Notes: generated by a model not told the origin, from the letters alone. A stretch of DNA of 64,000 bases from Dyella sp. C11 (GCF_003121485.1 NZ_QAVX01000001.1:496001-560000); one strand, 5' to 3'; shown: positions 42,884-52,396, counted from the first letter of the stretch. Program-made: numbers and translations.

Positions 42884-44413
42884 ATGAAAGAACACGATCG
42901 TTACTCCGTTCACTTCCTCGGGTTGGTCGCCCTGTGGCTCGCCATGCTGGGCGTGGCTTGCGCGACGGATACCGCACCCGATGTCGTACTGCATGGCCAG
43001 CTGCAGGGCAGCGACAACCATACCTATCGCGAGGTGCCGTTCCAGGTGCCGGCGGGTGTGAACCGCATCACCGTGCAGTTCGAATACAGCGGCCGCGACG
43101 AACACACCACGGTGGATCTTGGGCTGGAGGGGCCGGAAGGTTTCCACGGCCAGCAGGGCTTGCGTGGATGGACGGGCGGTAGCAAGCAGCTCTTTACCGT
43201 GGGAGCCGTGGATGCCACGCCGTCGTTCGCGCCGGGGCCCATCCCGGCGGGACGTTGGTCGCTGCTGCTCGGCATACCCAATATCCGCCCGTCGTCCAAG
43301 GCAGACTTCACCGCGAAGATCTGGTTTGGCCATCCCGGCGATCCCGCGTGGTTGCCGACGGTGCTCAACCCGCCGTTGCACAAGGGGCCGGGCTGGTATC
43401 GCGGTGATCTTCACATGCATGGCGCGCATAGCGACGGCAGCTGCCCGACGCAGAGCGGTGATGCGCGCGCGCCATGTCCGCTTGTCTTCACGGTTGAGGA
43501 TGCCGCCAGGCGTGGACTCGACTTTATCGCGCTGAGCGACCACAACACCGTGTCGCAGGCCAACGACATTCGCGAGCTGCAGCCTTACTACGATCGGTTG
43601 CTGCTGATCCCTGCACGCGAAATCACCACGTTCCAGGGGCACGCCAACCTGTTTGGCACCACGGAGCCGCTGGATTTCCGCCTCGGCAGCGCCACGGTCC
43701 CTGATTGGAATACCTTGCTGACCCGCGCTGCCGCGTTGCACGGCGTGCTTTCCATCAACCATCCCATCCGCCCGAACGACGAAACCTGCATGGGCTGCGG
43801 CTGGACGCCGGAAAAGCCCGTGGACATGCACCTGGTACAGGCCATTGAGGTCGTCAACGGCATGGATGCACTGAGCCCCACCTACAGCGGCATTCCCTTC
43901 TGGCAGGAACAGTTGAGCAAGGGCTTCCATCTCACCGCCATTGGCGGCAGCGACAACCACAACGCGAAAGTGCCGCTACCCATGCCGGGTGGAAGTACGG
44001 CGATCGGTCTCCCGACCACCGTCGTGCACGCCAGCGACTTGTCGATGAAGGCCGTGCTCGACGCCATTCGCGAAGGCCACGTGTTTGTCGATGTGCAAGG
44101 TAGTCGCGACCGCCTTTTCGACATGACGGCACAGCAGGGCCATCAATCGGCAGGCATGGGCGATGCGTTAGGTGCGCCCGCCGGCAGCGTTGTTCACGTC
44201 ACCTTGCATGCAAGCGCCATGAACGGCGCGCATGTCGAAGCTATCGTGGACGGGAAGACCTATTCGCCGAAAAACGACTTGGCCATCCAGGGGGCGGCAC
44301 AGGCGCTGACATTCGATTGGCCCAGTGATGGCAAGCGCCACTGGATTCGCGCCAACGTGCGCGGGGCCGACAACGCGCTGTGGGTGGTGGGCAATCCGAT
44401 CTATATCAACTGA
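42884..44413 (+). CDS. exported PHP-domain metallohydrolase (CehA/McbA-like)
   Basis: The protein has 509 residues. The N-terminal hydrophobic segment (VHFLGLVALWLAMLGVACA) exports it. A beta-rich N-terminal domain (residues 30-160) precedes the PHP domain. Metal-binding motifs are GDLHMHGAHSDGS with His177 and His179, FIALSDHNTV, SINHP and GGSDNHN. PHP enzymes hydrolyse phosphate esters; the CehA group hydrolyses carbamate or other esters. It is the last gene of the sigma/anti-sigma/receptor set, and probably processes the ligand. The frame is open before 42884 but would run through the hairpin, so the ATG there is chosen. Confidence 0.85.
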   Translation: MKEHDRYSVHFLGLVALWLAMLGVACATDTAPDVVLHGQLQGSDNHTYREVPFQVPAGVNRITVQFEYSGRDEHTTVDLGLEGPEGFHGQQGLRGWTGGSKQLFTVGAVDATPSFAPGPIPAGRWSLLLGIPNIRPSSKADFTAKIWFGHPGDPAWLPTVLNPPLHKGPGWYRGDLHMHGAHSDGSCPTQSGDARAPCPLVFTVEDAARRGLDFIALSDHNTVSQANDIRELQPYYDRLLLIPAREITTFQGHANLFGTTEPLDFRLGSATVPDWNTLLTRAAALHGVLSINHPIRPNDETCMGCGWTPEKPVDMHLVQAIEVVNGMDALSPTYSGIPFWQEQLSKGFHLTAIGGSDNHNAKVPLPMPGGSTAIGLPTTVVHASDLSMKAVLDAIREGHVFVDVQGSRDRLFDMTAQQGHQSAGMGDALGAPAGSVVHVTLHASAMNGAHVEAIVDGKTYSPKNDLAIQGAAQALTFDWPSDGKRHWIRANVRGADNALWVVGNPIYIN

Positions 44414-44691
44414 GTCGCTTTCCTTCACTGCTGTCAGCGGCCGTCGCCTTCACCTATCCATCACGTCGCTGCATTTTTTCCTGCGAAAACTTCGCCAATC
44501 GATCCGGTGAGGCGGGAAGTTCGGTAATTTTGCTTAGACCCTGTACGTAGTCTCTCGAATTGTCACTGAGCCCTAAATCCGCGACCGTGAGTAACGGTGC
44601 GCACTGTCTCTGCGTGCCTTGATCAGAGCGGCTGCGCGGGACACGTCCCGCGCCCTGGTCGCCACGGAATGGATTCATCGGGAGCAGCGGC

Positions 44692-45735
44692 ATGCAAGTT
44701 TCAAGCGTCCCTGGCGTGGCCAGGGCAGGGGAAAACCGTCGACACACTAGGTCTTGGGTGTGGCTGTGCCTGCTCGCGCTGTTTGCGTGGGCCAACGTGT
44801 CACTGGCTGCGCAAGATCCTCTGCCGTCGTGGAACGACGGCAGCACCAAGCAGCAGATCGAGAATTTCGTCCACAAGGTGACCACCACGGGCTCACCCGA
44901 CTTTGTCGCGCCGGAAAAGCGCATTGCCGTGTTCGACAACGACGGCACCTTGTGGGCCGAGCAGCCGGAGTATTTCGAAGGCTTCTTCGCGCTGGATCAG
45001 GTGAAGGCGATGGCACCGCAGCACCCGGAATGGAAGACCACCGAGCCGTTCAAATCCGCGCTGGCAGGTGACATGAAGGGTCTTGCTGCCACCGGTGAAA
45101 AGGGGGCGCTCGAATTGGTGGTCGCCACGCATTCGGGCATGACCACCGATGAGTTCGCGCGGAACGTGAACCAGTGGGTTTCGACCGCCCGCCACCCCAA
45201 GACGCATCGCGTATTCACCGAGATGGTCTACCAGCCGATGCTGGAGTTGCTGCACTACCTGCGCGACAACGGCTTCAAGACATACATCGTGTCGGGTGGC
45301 GGCCAGGACTTCATGCGCGCCTGGGTTCCCGCCGTTTACGGCATTCCGCCCGAGCAGATTGTCGGCAGCCAGGGCGAGTTGAAGTACGAGATGCAGAACG
45401 GCGCCCCGGTACTGGTGAAGCTGCCCACCGTGGCGCTGGTGAATGACGGCCCGGGCAAGCCCGTGGGTATCCAGCGCGCACTCGGCGTGAAACCCATCTT
45501 CGCCTTCGGCAATTCCGATGGCGATCAGCAGATGCTGGAGTGGACGGTCTCCGGTGACGGCGCACGCTTCGCCGGCATCGTTCATCACACGGACGCGGCG
45601 CGCGAGTGGTCATACGACCGCAATTCCAGCATTGGAAAGCTCGACAAGGCACTCGATGAGGCTACGGCCAAGGGCTGGACCGTGGTGGACATGAAGAATG
45701 ACTGGAAAGTGATCTACCCCGCTGAAAAGCAGTAG
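44692..45735 (+). CDS. exported HAD-family phosphatase
   Basis: The protein has 347 residues. A signal segment (SWVWLCLLALFAWANVSLAA) lies after a 20-residue basic N-terminus. HAD motif I is FDNDGTLW with Asp82 and Asp84. Motif II is in YIVSGGGQDFMR, and motif IV is FAFGNSDGDQQML. It resembles phosphoserine-phosphatase-like periplasmic HAD proteins that commonly neighbour sulfatases. The substrate is unknown. GGGAGC lies 6 bases before the ATG. The 278-base gap upstream (44414-44691) has no recognised gene or motif. Confidence 0.85.
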   Translation: MQVSSVPGVARAGENRRHTRSWVWLCLLALFAWANVSLAAQDPLPSWNDGSTKQQIENFVHKVTTTGSPDFVAPEKRIAVFDNDGTLWAEQPEYFEGFFALDQVKAMAPQHPEWKTTEPFKSALAGDMKGLAATGEKGALELVVATHSGMTTDEFARNVNQWVSTARHPKTHRVFTEMVYQPMLELLHYLRDNGFKTYIVSGGGQDFMRAWVPAVYGIPPEQIVGSQGELKYEMQNGAPVLVKLPTVALVNDGPGKPVGIQRALGVKPIFAFGNSDGDQQMLEWTVSGDGARFAGIVHHTDAAREWSYDRNSSIGKLDKALDEATAKGWTVVDMKNDWKVIYPAEKQ

Positions 45736-45834
45736 CGAAGAAGGCGGCGCAGCCTGTAGTGCGCCGTTGCGGAATGAATGATGTGGTCATCGTTGGCTGC
45801 CTTGCGCAGTCGTGAAACACATGAGGAGGTTCCC

Positions 45835-47502
45835 ATGTTTCGCCCGTGGCAGCGCAGCAGATTGTTGACATCCCTAAGCACGGTAGTCGCGACGGCATTG
45901 CTCGTCGTCGCTGCCGTGACTCTTCAACCGCCGGTGGCCAAGGCTCAGCCCGCGCAGGACCAGAGCCAGGACCAGAGCGACAACGGCAAGCCCAACATCC
46001 TCGTCATTTTCGGCGATGACGTGGGCCAGTCGAACATCAGTGCGTATTCGATGGGTCTGGTGGGCTATCGCACGCCCAACATCGATCGGATCGCCCGCGA
46101 GGGCATGATCTTCACCGACTATTACGCCGAGAACAGCTGTACGGCGGGCCGTTCGACCTTCATTACCGGCCAGACGGTATTGCGCACCGGTCTTTCCAAG
46201 GTCGGCATGCCGGGTGCAAAGGCGGGTCTGCAGGATCGCGACGTCACCATCGCGCAGGCGCTGAAGGGGCAAGGCTATGCCACGGCGCAGTTCGGCAAGA
46301 ACCACCTGGGTGACCGCGACGAATTCCTGCCGACCCGGCACGGCTTCGACGAATACTTCGGCAACCTCTACCACCTGAACGCCGAAGAAGAACCCGAGCG
46401 CCCGTATTGGCCGTCGAACGATCCCAACTTCCTCAAGGTGTACAACCCACGCGGCGTGATGCACACCTTCTCGGACGGCAAGATCCAGGATACCGGCCCG
46501 CTCAACGTCAAGCGCATGGAAACGATTGACGACGAAACCACGGGTGCCGCGATCGGGTACATCCAGAAGCAGGCACAGGCCAAGCAGCCGTTCTTCGTGT
46601 GGATGAACTTCACGCGCATGCACATCTTCACGCACGTGCGTCCGGAGTACATCGGCAAGGCGGGCCTGGGTAAAGGCCACGAATACGCCGACGGCATGTG
46701 GGAAATGGACCAGAACGTCGGCAAGCTGCTGAAGACGCTGGACGATGCGGGTATCACCAAGAACACCATCGTCATCTTCACCACCGACAATGGCCCGAAC
46801 TTCTTCACCTGGCCGGACGCCGCCAACACGCCGTTCCGCAGCGAGAAGGACTCCAACTGGGAAGGTGCCTTCCGCGTGCCGGCCATGATCCGCTGGCCGG
46901 GCCATATCCGTCCCAACACCGTGAGCAACGCGCTGATGTCGGGCCTGGACTGGTTCCCGACCCTGGTGGCGGCCGCTGGCGAAGGCGACATCGTCAACAA
47001 GCTGTTGCATGGCGACAGCATTGGCGGAAAGTCGTTCAAGGTGCATCTGGATGGCTACAACTTCCTGCCCTATTTGACGGGAAAAACGAACGTCAGGCCA
47101 CGCGACGAGTTCTTCTATTTCGACGATGACGCCGAACTGGTCGCCGTGCGTTGGGACCCGATGGAGCCCGGTGCGACCGTGCCTGATGCATGGAAGGCCG
47201 TATTCTGCGAGCAGCGCGCTCCGGGTGGTTTGCAGATCTGGATGGAACCGTTCACCTGCCTGCGCTTGCCCAAGCTCTACAACTTGCGCATGGACCCGTA
47301 CGAGCGTGCCGACATTGGTCCGACCACTGGCTACTACCGCTGGGAGACGGAAAATGCGTATGTCGCCATCGAGGGCAATATGCGTGCGGCGCGGTTCCTT
47401 GCCACGTTCAAGGACTATCCGCCGAGCCAGACGCCTGACTCGTTCACCATCGACAAGGCGGTCGAGGCCATGAAGGAAGACTTGCGCAAGCAAGGTAAAT
47501 AA
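45835..47502 (+). CDS. exported arylsulfatase-family protein
   Basis: This 555-residue sulfatase has a signal sequence (about 11-37). Metal-binding acids are at FGDDVGQSN (Asp61, Asp62). The maturation motif is SCTAGRSTFITGQ, with Cys102 to be converted to formylglycine. The proline of the canonical C-x-P-x-R is Ala here, a variant known in bacterial sulfatases. Other motifs are QFGKNHLGD and FTTDNGPN. An AGGAGG ribosome site lies 5 bases before the ATG at 45835. A formylglycine-generating enzyme or anSME is not encoded in the window. A 99-base gap separates it from the HAD gene, and a terminator follows. Confidence 0.9.
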   Translation: MFRPWQRSRLLTSLSTVVATALLVVAAVTLQPPVAKAQPAQDQSQDQSDNGKPNILVIFGDDVGQSNISAYSMGLVGYRTPNIDRIAREGMIFTDYYAENSCTAGRSTFITGQTVLRTGLSKVGMPGAKAGLQDRDVTIAQALKGQGYATAQFGKNHLGDRDEFLPTRHGFDEYFGNLYHLNAEEEPERPYWPSNDPNFLKVYNPRGVMHTFSDGKIQDTGPLNVKRMETIDDETTGAAIGYIQKQAQAKQPFFVWMNFTRMHIFTHVRPEYIGKAGLGKGHEYADGMWEMDQNVGKLLKTLDDAGITKNTIVIFTTDNGPNFFTWPDAANTPFRSEKDSNWEGAFRVPAMIRWPGHIRPNTVSNALMSGLDWFPTLVAAAGEGDIVNKLLHGDSIGGKSFKVHLDGYNFLPYLTGKTNVRPRDEFFYFDDDAELVAVRWDPMEPGATVPDAWKAVFCEQRAPGGLQIWMEPFTCLRLPKLYNLRMDPYERADIGPTTGYYRWETENAYVAIEGNMRAARFLATFKDYPPSQTPDSFTIDKAVEAMKEDLRKQGK

Positions 47503-47550
47503 GCCCAAGTACTCCGTGGCGGCGTGCCGTCGTGGAAATAGCGTTCGCAG

Positions 47551-47582
47551 CTGCCCGCCTCGCGCGGGCAGTCTGCTTTTTT
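47551..47582 (+). terminator. Rho-independent terminator of the sulfatase gene
   Basis: Arms CTGCCCGC and GCGGGCAG with a 5-base loop are followed, after 5 bases, by six T. It lies 48 bases after the stop. Confidence 0.75.
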
Positions 47583-47897
47583 GGCACTCGTTTTTTCCGG
47601 TCTCCATGAGGTGGCGTGGCGCCGCTTGCGCAAACGTCGGCAGCGCAAGGTTAGAGGTAAGGGTAAGGTCACCCATGACGCCGACCTACGCTTCATGGAA
47701 CGGATGATGCGGTTGGGAAATACGGAGACGATGACGCGGAAAGGCAGGGCAGATAGCCGACCCCGCGGATGTCGAAGGAAGCGGTTGGCGATGCACCATC
47801 CGTTTCCTGTTCCGAAGAATCCTTTCTTACTTAAGTATGGCTTTCGCGCGTGGATTCCTCTCTATACTCCGATGACATCCTGTTACGCGCGAGTTCC
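47583..47897. other. intergenic region before the MFS/aminopropyltransferase gene
   Basis: I see no convincing gene. Open frames here are Arg-rich and lack ribosome sites. A TATACT box at 47863-47868, 30 bases before the next ATG, is a candidate -10 element without a clear -35. Confidence 0.45.
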
Positions 47898-50420
47898 ATG
47901 CCTGCCATGAAGCCTCCCCGCGTTGGAAAACATGCCTTCGTGCCCGTACCGGTCGCCTCGCCGATGGCGCGATGGGCTGCTGCGTTGCTATTGGGGTCGG
48001 GCGCGGCATCGTTGGTATATCAACTGCTCTGGATCAAGCAGCTCTCGCTGGTGGTGGGTGTGGAGGTTTACGCCGTCACTATCGCGGTGAGCGCGTTCTT
48101 TGCCGGTCTCGCGCTCGGTGGCGCGTGGCTGGGGCGCGTGGCGGATCGCCTGGCGCATCCCCTGCGCATGTATGCGTGGCTTGAAGTGACCATTGCCGTG
48201 CTTGCCATCGCATGCACGGTTGCGCTCGCACACAGTGCTTCGCTGTTCGCCAACCTTGAGCAGCATGTTGGCGTGGCTGCGTGGTTGCTACCGTTTGTGC
48301 TGGTCGGTGTGCCCGCCATTGCCATGGGCGGAACGTTGCCGGTGCTGGTGCGCGCAAGCGCGGGCAGCAGCGTAGCTGCCACGGGTGGACGCTTGTATGC
48401 CGCCAATACGGCGGGTGCCATTGCCGGTGTATTGATTGCGCCTTTCCTGCTGATACCCGCGCTGGGTGTGCTGGGGGCTGCGCTGGCTGCTGCCGCCGTG
48501 AACATTTTGCTGGCGCTGGTGGCGTGGCTGCTGCGTCGCCGGGAAGCATCGTTACAGGTGGCCGAGAGTGTTGATCGCACCGCGACACATCGCCTGGCCC
48601 GCCTCGCGCTTGTTCTCTATGCCGTGGCCGGTGGCATTGCCCTCGGTTACGAGGTGATCTGGTCGCAGACGGTGGTTCAGTTCATGAGCACGCGCACGTT
48701 CGCGTTTGCCATGATGCTGGCGGTGTATCTGCTGGGCCTGATGCTGGGCAGCGTCGTCTACGCGCGCTTCGCCGACCGTGTGCGCGATGCATGGCTGGCT
48801 TTTGGCGTACTTATCGCCATGGCGGGTCTGGTGGCGCTGTTGCAGGTGAGTTTCCTTGGCGGCTGGTTGCCTGCATGGCAGGGTTATGCCGCGAGTGCTG
48901 TGACGTCGCTGACAGGGAGTCGCATGGCGGCGATGTGCGCGCGCTTCGCTGTTGCCGCGCTGGCCATGGTGTTGCTTCCGACGATGCTGCTTGGTGCGGC
49001 TTTCCCGGCGGTGCTTCGCCTTGCCGCGCAACGGGATCGCAGCGGCCAGGGCGTGGGTGCGGCAGTGGCGCTCAATACCTTGGGCGGCATCGCGGGCACG
49101 TCGTTGACCGGCTTCGTGCTGGTGCCGGCGTTTGGACTGGTGCGTTCGCTGGCGTTGCTGGCCATCGCGGCGTCTGCGGTTGGCCTGATCGCCGTCTTTG
49201 CCGGTTCGACGTCTCGCGGAAAGGCACGCTGGGTGGTTGCCGCCATGGGGGCGTGTGTCGTTCTGGCGGGGGTACTGCCGCCACCGCAGAAATTCGCCCA
49301 GTTGCTTTCGCAATCGCGCGGCGGTGACCTCACCTATTACGAAGAAAGTCGCGGCGGCACGGTGGCGGTGTTGGCGCAAGGGCAGGGCGACAACCGCTTC
49401 CATCGTTTGTACATTCAGGGCGTATCCAACTCCGGCGATACGCTGCCATCGCAGCGGTACATGCGTCTGCAGGCATTGCTGCCGCTGATCATCCATCGCA
49501 GCGAGCCGCGTTCGGCGTTGGTCATCGGTTTCGGCACGGGCATTACCGCGGGTGCGTTGTCGCAGTATCCGGGCCTCACGACGCGCGTGGTGGCTGAGTT
49601 GCTGCCAGCGGTGGTTCGTGCGGCGCCGCAGTTTCAAGGCAACTATGCAGCGAACCGCGATCCAGGTTTGGAGATTCGCCTTCGTGATGGTCGTCGCGAA
49701 TTGCTTGCCAGCAACCAGACCTACGACATGATCACGCTGGAACCACCGCCGCCCTCGGCAGCAGGCGTGGTGAACCTGTATTCGCGCGATTTCTATCAGC
49801 TGGCGGCCAGGCGGCTCGCACCCGGCGGCATTCTCGCGCAGTGGTGGCCCATTCCTACCCAGAACGACGAGGACTCGCGCGCCATGGTGCGTGCGTTCCT
49901 GGATGTGTTTCCGCACGCCACGCTGTGGACCACCGAGCTGCACGAGATGCTGCTGGTGGGTTCGATGGAGCCGATCGAACTTGACGCCCCGGAGATCGAG
50001 CGGCGCTTCAACCAGCCAACCGTGGCCAAGGCGTTGGGTGACGTGGGCGTGGCGACGCCGGCGGCGTTGCTTGCCACCTGGGTGAGCGATCGCGCGGGGC
50101 TGGAGACTTATGCGGGCAACGTGCCGCCGGTGACCGACGATCACCCGAGCATTGAATACGCCACCTGGGTACGTCGCAATGAAATCGTGCGCGTGCTGCC
50201 AGAGCTTGTCGCGCTGCGAACCGAGCCGCCGTTGCGTGGCGCCAGCCCCGAATTGATCGAGGCGATGCATCGGCAGCGCGATGTGCTTTTCACGTTCTAC
50301 GCCTCCGGCCTTGCCGCCTACCAGGGTGATCGCGACCAATGGTCCGAAGCATTGGGGCTGGTGATGCAAGCCGATGGGCAGAACCCGTACTACCGCTGGA
50401 TTGCCGGTGGCGGTCCGTAA
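47898..50420 (+). CDS. fused MFS-like/spermidine synthase-like protein
   Basis: The protein has 840 residues. The N-terminal half (about 20-450) is membrane-embedded with about 12 spans (LLLGSGAASLVYQLLWIKQL is typical). The C-terminal half is a SAM-binding aminopropyltransferase fold: YYEESRGGTVAVL, LYIQGVSNSGDTLPSQRYMR, VIGFGTGITAG and RLRDGRRELLASNQTYDMI. In true spermidine synthases the acidic D-S-T/S-D-P loop follows. Here, at about residues 608-620, it reads TLEPPPPSAAGV, so both catalytic aspartates are missing. Calling it a spermidine synthase would therefore be unsafe. It is 31 bases from the moxR gene and is likely in the same operon. Starts at 47898 and 47907 are both possible. Confidence 0.85.
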   Translation: MPAMKPPRVGKHAFVPVPVASPMARWAAALLLGSGAASLVYQLLWIKQLSLVVGVEVYAVTIAVSAFFAGLALGGAWLGRVADRLAHPLRMYAWLEVTIAVLAIACTVALAHSASLFANLEQHVGVAAWLLPFVLVGVPAIAMGGTLPVLVRASAGSSVAATGGRLYAANTAGAIAGVLIAPFLLIPALGVLGAALAAAAVNILLALVAWLLRRREASLQVAESVDRTATHRLARLALVLYAVAGGIALGYEVIWSQTVVQFMSTRTFAFAMMLAVYLLGLMLGSVVYARFADRVRDAWLAFGVLIAMAGLVALLQVSFLGGWLPAWQGYAASAVTSLTGSRMAAMCARFAVAALAMVLLPTMLLGAAFPAVLRLAAQRDRSGQGVGAAVALNTLGGIAGTSLTGFVLVPAFGLVRSLALLAIAASAVGLIAVFAGSTSRGKARWVVAAMGACVVLAGVLPPPQKFAQLLSQSRGGDLTYYEESRGGTVAVLAQGQGDNRFHRLYIQGVSNSGDTLPSQRYMRLQALLPLIIHRSEPRSALVIGFGTGITAGALSQYPGLTTRVVAELLPAVVRAAPQFQGNYAANRDPGLEIRLRDGRRELLASNQTYDMITLEPPPPSAAGVVNLYSRDFYQLAARRLAPGGILAQWWPIPTQNDEDSRAMVRAFLDVFPHATLWTTELHEMLLVGSMEPIELDAPEIERRFNQPTVAKALGDVGVATPAALLATWVSDRAGLETYAGNVPPVTDDHPSIEYATWVRRNEIVRVLPELVALRTEPPLRGASPELIEAMHRQRDVLFTFYASGLAAYQGDRDQWSEALGLVMQADGQNPYYRWIAGGGP

Positions 50421-50451
50421 TCCACACCGAGCAGGGAGCCGCGAGGACACC

Positions 50452-51432
50452 ATGAGCGCACGAGATACCATTGCGACACTGCAGGCGCGGATGGAGGAAT
50501 CCATCATCGGCCAGCGCGACCTTATCCGTCAGATGATCGTCGGCCTGCTGGCCAACGGTCACCTTCTGTTGGAGAGCCTTCCCGGGCTGGCCAAGACGCG
50601 CGCGGTGAAGAGCATGGCGAAGAACCTGGATGCGGATATGCGCCGCATCCAGTTCACGCCCGACCTGCTTCCGTCGGACATCACCGGCACCGAAGTGCTG
50701 CACCAGCAGGGCGGGCAGAACGTGTTCCAGTTCCAGCCGGGACCGATCTTCGGCAACGTCATCCTCGCCGATGAAATCAATCGCGCACCGGCCAAGGTGC
50801 AGGCGGCCCTGCTGGAGGCGATGGAGGAACGCCAGATCACGGTCGCCGGCACCACGCACAAGATGCCCGATCTGTTCATCGTGATGGGCACGCAGAACCC
50901 CATCGAGCAGGAGGGAACCTATCCGTTGCCCGAAGCCCAGCTGGATCGCTTCCTGATGAAGGTGCTGGTGGATTATCCGGATAAGGACAGCGAAATCGGT
51001 GTGCTCGAACTCGTACGCGGCGAAGAGGTGGGTGCCTCGGCATCCAAGGGCACCGAGTCGCGCGCGCCTATCGAACCCGCCAGCGTGTTCGATGCACGTG
51101 GGGAAATCCATGCGATACATGTGGCGCCCGCCATCGAGCAATACGTGATGGCGCTGGTCGATGCGACGCGGCATCCGGCCAACTACGACAAGCAACTGGC
51201 CACATGGATCCAGGTGGGTTCCAGTCCGCGCGGCGGCATTTCGCTGGAGCGAACGTCGCGCGTCCATGCATGGCTGGAAGGCCGCGACCACGTCACGCCG
51301 GACGACGTGCGCGCGATGGTTCATCCGGTGCTTCGCCACCGCATCATTCTTTCGTACGACGCCAGTGCCGAAGGCGTTCATGCCGATCAGGTGATCGACA
51401 AGATCCTGGAACTGGTGGCGGTGCCGGCCTGA
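50452..51432 (+). CDS. MoxR-family AAA+ ATPase
   Basis: This 326-residue cytoplasmic ATPase acts as a chaperone with VWA-domain partners. The Walker A segment is ESLPGLAKT (41-49), of the MoxR GxPGxxKT kind. Walker B is VILADEINRAPAKVQAALLE. Sensor 1 is FIVMGTQNPIEQEGTYPLPE, and the C-terminal lid includes SSPRGGISL. MoxR ATPases assemble metal cofactors or membrane protein complexes. It is the first of six genes in the canonical order MoxR, DUF58, DUF4381, VWA, VWA/TPR, BatD. GAGG precedes the ATG. Confidence 0.93.
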   Translation: MSARDTIATLQARMEESIIGQRDLIRQMIVGLLANGHLLLESLPGLAKTRAVKSMAKNLDADMRRIQFTPDLLPSDITGTEVLHQQGGQNVFQFQPGPIFGNVILADEINRAPAKVQAALLEAMEERQITVAGTTHKMPDLFIVMGTQNPIEQEGTYPLPEAQLDRFLMKVLVDYPDKDSEIGVLELVRGEEVGASASKGTESRAPIEPASVFDARGEIHAIHVAPAIEQYVMALVDATRHPANYDKQLATWIQVGSSPRGGISLERTSRVHAWLEGRDHVTPDDVRAMVHPVLRHRIILSYDASAEGVHADQVIDKILELVAVPA

Positions 51433-51442
51433 GGCCCGTGCG

Positions 51443-52393
51443 ATGACTGACGTGGCCGCAGGCGATATCGGTACGGTGTATGTCACTCCCGCGCACCTGG
51501 CGCGCATGGAGTACGACGCACGCCGCCTGCGCGCCACGCCGCATCGACCGCATCACAGCATCCTTGCCGGACGGCATGCGTCGCGCCTGCGTGGGCGCGG
51601 ACTCAATTTCGAAGAAATACGCGCCTACGTGCCGGGCGACGATCTTCGCCATCTCGATTGGAAGGCATCGTCACGCGTGGGGCACGCGCTGGTGCGTTCG
51701 TATACCGAGGAGCGCGACCGTCCCGCGTTGTTCGTGGTGGATCAGCGCATCTCCATGTTCTACGGCACGCGTCGCGCGATGAAATCCGTGGTGGCGGCGG
51801 AGGTGGCGGCGTTGTGTGCGTGGATGTCGTTCCAGGCCGGCGATCGGGCCGGCGCCGTGGTGTTCGACGACAACCACATCGAAAGCATTCGCGCGCATCG
51901 CAGTCGCTCGCGCGTGCTGTCGATGCTGGGAGCGTTGGCGCGCAGCAATCAGTCGTTGCATGCGGACAGTCCCGTGCGGGTGAACCCGGGACAGCTGGAT
52001 GCCGCGTTGCGCTCGGCGCTTCATCTGGCAACGCACGACTACCTGGTCTGCATCGTCAGTGATTTTCTGGGCGCGAACGAGACCACGCTTCAGCTCATCC
52101 GGGAACTGGCCACACACAACGATGTGGTGGCTGCGCTGGTGTTTGATCCTTCGGCGCGGTCCGTGCCCAGTGGCGGCAAGATCGTCGTGACCGAAGGTGA
52201 GCTTCAGGTGGAGCTGGACTTCGATCGAAAAAATATCCGCGAGCCGTTGAGCGCGATGTTCGACGAGCGCCTGAAGCAGACCGTGGATCTGGTGCAGCGC
52301 TGCGGCGTACCCATGCTCGCCATCGACACGGAGCAGCCGACGCTGTTGCAGGTGGGGCGTTTGCTGGGTCATTTCGCGCTGCGGGGGAGGTAG
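51443..52393 (+). CDS. DUF58 domain protein
   Basis: The protein has 316 residues. The DUF58 signature is RGRGLNFEEIRAYVPGDDLR, continuing HLDWKASSRVGHALVRSYTEERDRP in part. A VWA-like fold follows (PALFVVDQRISMFYGT, HDYLVCIVSDFLGANE). It is soluble, with no membrane span, unlike many longer DUF58 proteins. DUF58 proteins are partners of MoxR. A 10-base gap separates it from moxR. Confidence 0.88.
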   Translation: MTDVAAGDIGTVYVTPAHLARMEYDARRLRATPHRPHHSILAGRHASRLRGRGLNFEEIRAYVPGDDLRHLDWKASSRVGHALVRSYTEERDRPALFVVDQRISMFYGTRRAMKSVVAAEVAALCAWMSFQAGDRAGAVVFDDNHIESIRAHRSRSRVLSMLGALARSNQSLHADSPVRVNPGQLDAALRSALHLATHDYLVCIVSDFLGANETTLQLIRELATHNDVVAALVFDPSARSVPSGGKIVVTEGELQVELDFDRKNIREPLSAMFDERLKQTVDLVQRCGVPMLAIDTEQPTLLQVGRLLGHFALRGR

Positions 52394-52396
52394 CGC

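Noticed and set aside
39891-42977. Open frame of about 1,028 codons antisense to the STN TonB receptor
   Set aside because: Its translation is low-complexity (His/Arg/Val-rich), without domains, signal or ribosome site, and it mirrors the strongly coding plus strand. Long antisense frames are expected in GC-rich genes.
44414-44691. Possible riboswitch or structured leader before the HAD phosphatase
   Set aside because: Only short GC hairpins were found, for example around GCGGGACACGTCCCGC. There is no match to a riboswitch class that I know.
47583-47897. Arg-rich open frames as small genes before the MFS/transferase gene
   Set aside because: There are no ribosome sites, composition is atypical, and one frame runs into the start of the next gene out of frame.
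47898-50420. Annotation as a functional spermidine synthase
   Set aside because: The acidic catalytic loop is absent (TLEPPPPSAAGV), so only the fold is claimed.
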